Shown here: piece after piece, positions 63,228-64,000 of the stretch
Layout of the letters: every line of letters begins with the position of its first letter
Position numbering within the stretch: the first letter of the stretch is position 1
Source of the DNA: Neckera pumila
Taxonomy: Eukaryota; Streptophyta; Bryopsida; Hypnales; Neckeraceae
Direction: 5' to 3'
Length of the DNA: 64,000 bases
Assembly (NCBI GenBank): GCA_963969595.1
Contig: OZ018410.1
Location: 41,955,413 to 42,019,412, forward strand
The notes under the pieces: generated by a model
What the model was told of the DNA's origin: nothing
Databases searched by the model: none
What the model saw: only the letters and a program-made list of their open reading frames with translations
Program-made: the position numbers and the translations under genes

Positions 63228-64000
63228 CCCCTAAAGTCTCATTGTCTACTCAAGGGACAAAATGGATTTTAGGCAAGCTCCATAGTCTCAAGATTTGTCA
63301 AGATTTTTTTGAAACTTTTTGTGAAGATTGAAAAACACGTTAGCTCTCTAGGAGTATAATTTTTGTTTCAATTTGTACTCAAGAATAGTTATGGCACAGT
63401 AAGCCCAAAATTTTGGTTTGGCGGGTAGAAAAAAGACCCACAAAAACTTAAAATAAAAAAAATCAAATATTTGTTTATCATATATTATAATTTCATCTAT
63501 ATAGAAAGATTTGATTCATTCCATATGGATTTGATATATAAATTTATGAAGAATATTGTTTTTAGGCAATCGAAGCATCTTCTTGAAAGAATTACTCGTA
63601 GGATTTATTTATGAACTCAATTTTCACAATTTAAAAAAAAAAATTACAAAGTTATGATCTCTTGCAAAAACAATCTCACCATTGAGATTAGTGTGTTTCA
63701 ATTCCATCTTTAGTTAGAGCTATTAATGGTTTAGTTTTCATTCAATCTTGAATCTACTTCTACTTAATAATTTTTTAATGAGTGAAAATTAAGTGATTTT
63801 ATTTTAATTCTTTTTCCTAGATTCTCAATTCAATTCTTCAATAAAAAAATTTAGAAATTCAAAATCATTCGTGCAAAAACTTTAAGTAAAAAATATTTAA
63901 AGCCAAAACTCTAGTTAAGCAAGGTGCAATTTTTTTTTTCTTCACTTTAAATGTAAATATCTTGCAATTCTAAGTTGTTAAAGTTTCTAAAATTTCTTAG
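63228..64000 (+). mobile_element. Second family 1 element, cut by the window end
   Basis: TTAA at 63224-63227 is followed by CCCCTAAAGTCTCATTG and then the family 1 block order. It occupies the same locus as the decayed element at 2151-3614 but keeps an intact left end and lacks the AAAC-tract insertion. Its right end lies beyond the window. Confidence 0.7.

Larger units (their letters stand above)
61798..64000 (+). repeat. Diverged homologue of the unit (array edge)
   Basis: This continues the unit in order but with frequent substitutions and small indels, so it is older than the array copies. It aligns to about 21735-23400 of unit 2. It holds an extra 919-bp TTAA element (62161-63079) absent from the array units, and a second element starting at 63228 that lacks the ~460-bp secondary insertion found in the array copies. 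No convincing reading frame is visible. Confidence 0.85.

Noticed and set aside
1..64000. CRISPR-like or phage/bacterial system
   Set aside because: No spaced short direct repeats, ribosome-binding sites or operon-like gene packing; the periodic repeats are microsatellites or the 20-kb unit.

Overview
The window looks like nuclear DNA of a eukaryote, most likely a land plant. Long AT-rich gene-poor stretches alternate with short islands of balanced composition. The islands carry GT-AG introns, one Myb/SANT-like (trihelix-type) DNA-binding gene and a plant-type telo-box (AAACCCTAAA) about 0.9 kb upstream of its start codon. No bacterial operon, rRNA, intact tRNA or CRISPR array is visible. Species and lineage cannot be decided from the sequence.

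Layout: the window is a head-to-tail tandem array of a unit of about 20 kb. Unit 1 is 1-18720 (18.72 kb, shortened), unit 2 is 18721-38741 (20.02 kb), unit 3 is 38742-58792 (20.05 kb), and unit 4 is partial at 58793-61797. At 61797/61798 near-identity stops and a clearly diverged homologue of the same unit runs to the end. Units 2 and 3 differ at only scattered bases plus microsatellite lengths. Unit 1 is more diverged over its first ~1.6 kb and lacks a ~1.3 kb block.

Order within a unit (unit 1 coordinates): last exon of the preceding Myb/SANT gene; CT-rich tract; a reading frame broken by two TGA codons; a short acidic proline-rich ORF; GAA microsatellites, with a 1.3 kb block containing a TA microsatellite in units 2-4; a decayed TTAA-type element with a secondary insertion; AT-rich DNA; two TTAA-flanked ~0.9 kb elements placed head to head; more AT-rich DNA; a coding-like remnant at 13.4-14.3 kb; a second TTAA element family with 17-bp inverted ends; then promoter, 5' leader and the Myb/SANT gene at 17123-18854. 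The gene is therefore present three times complete, plus one 3' fragment at the window start.

The most notable observation is a set of non-autonomous DNA elements bounded by TTAA with CCCC...GGGG termini, the hallmark of the piggyBac superfamily. One insertion (62161-63079) can be compared with its empty TTAA site in all three neighbouring units. No transposase is visible. The acidic ORF downstream of the Myb/SANT gene is phase-compatible with that gene's third coding exon, so the two could be one transcription factor with an alternative activation-domain exon; that is inference.
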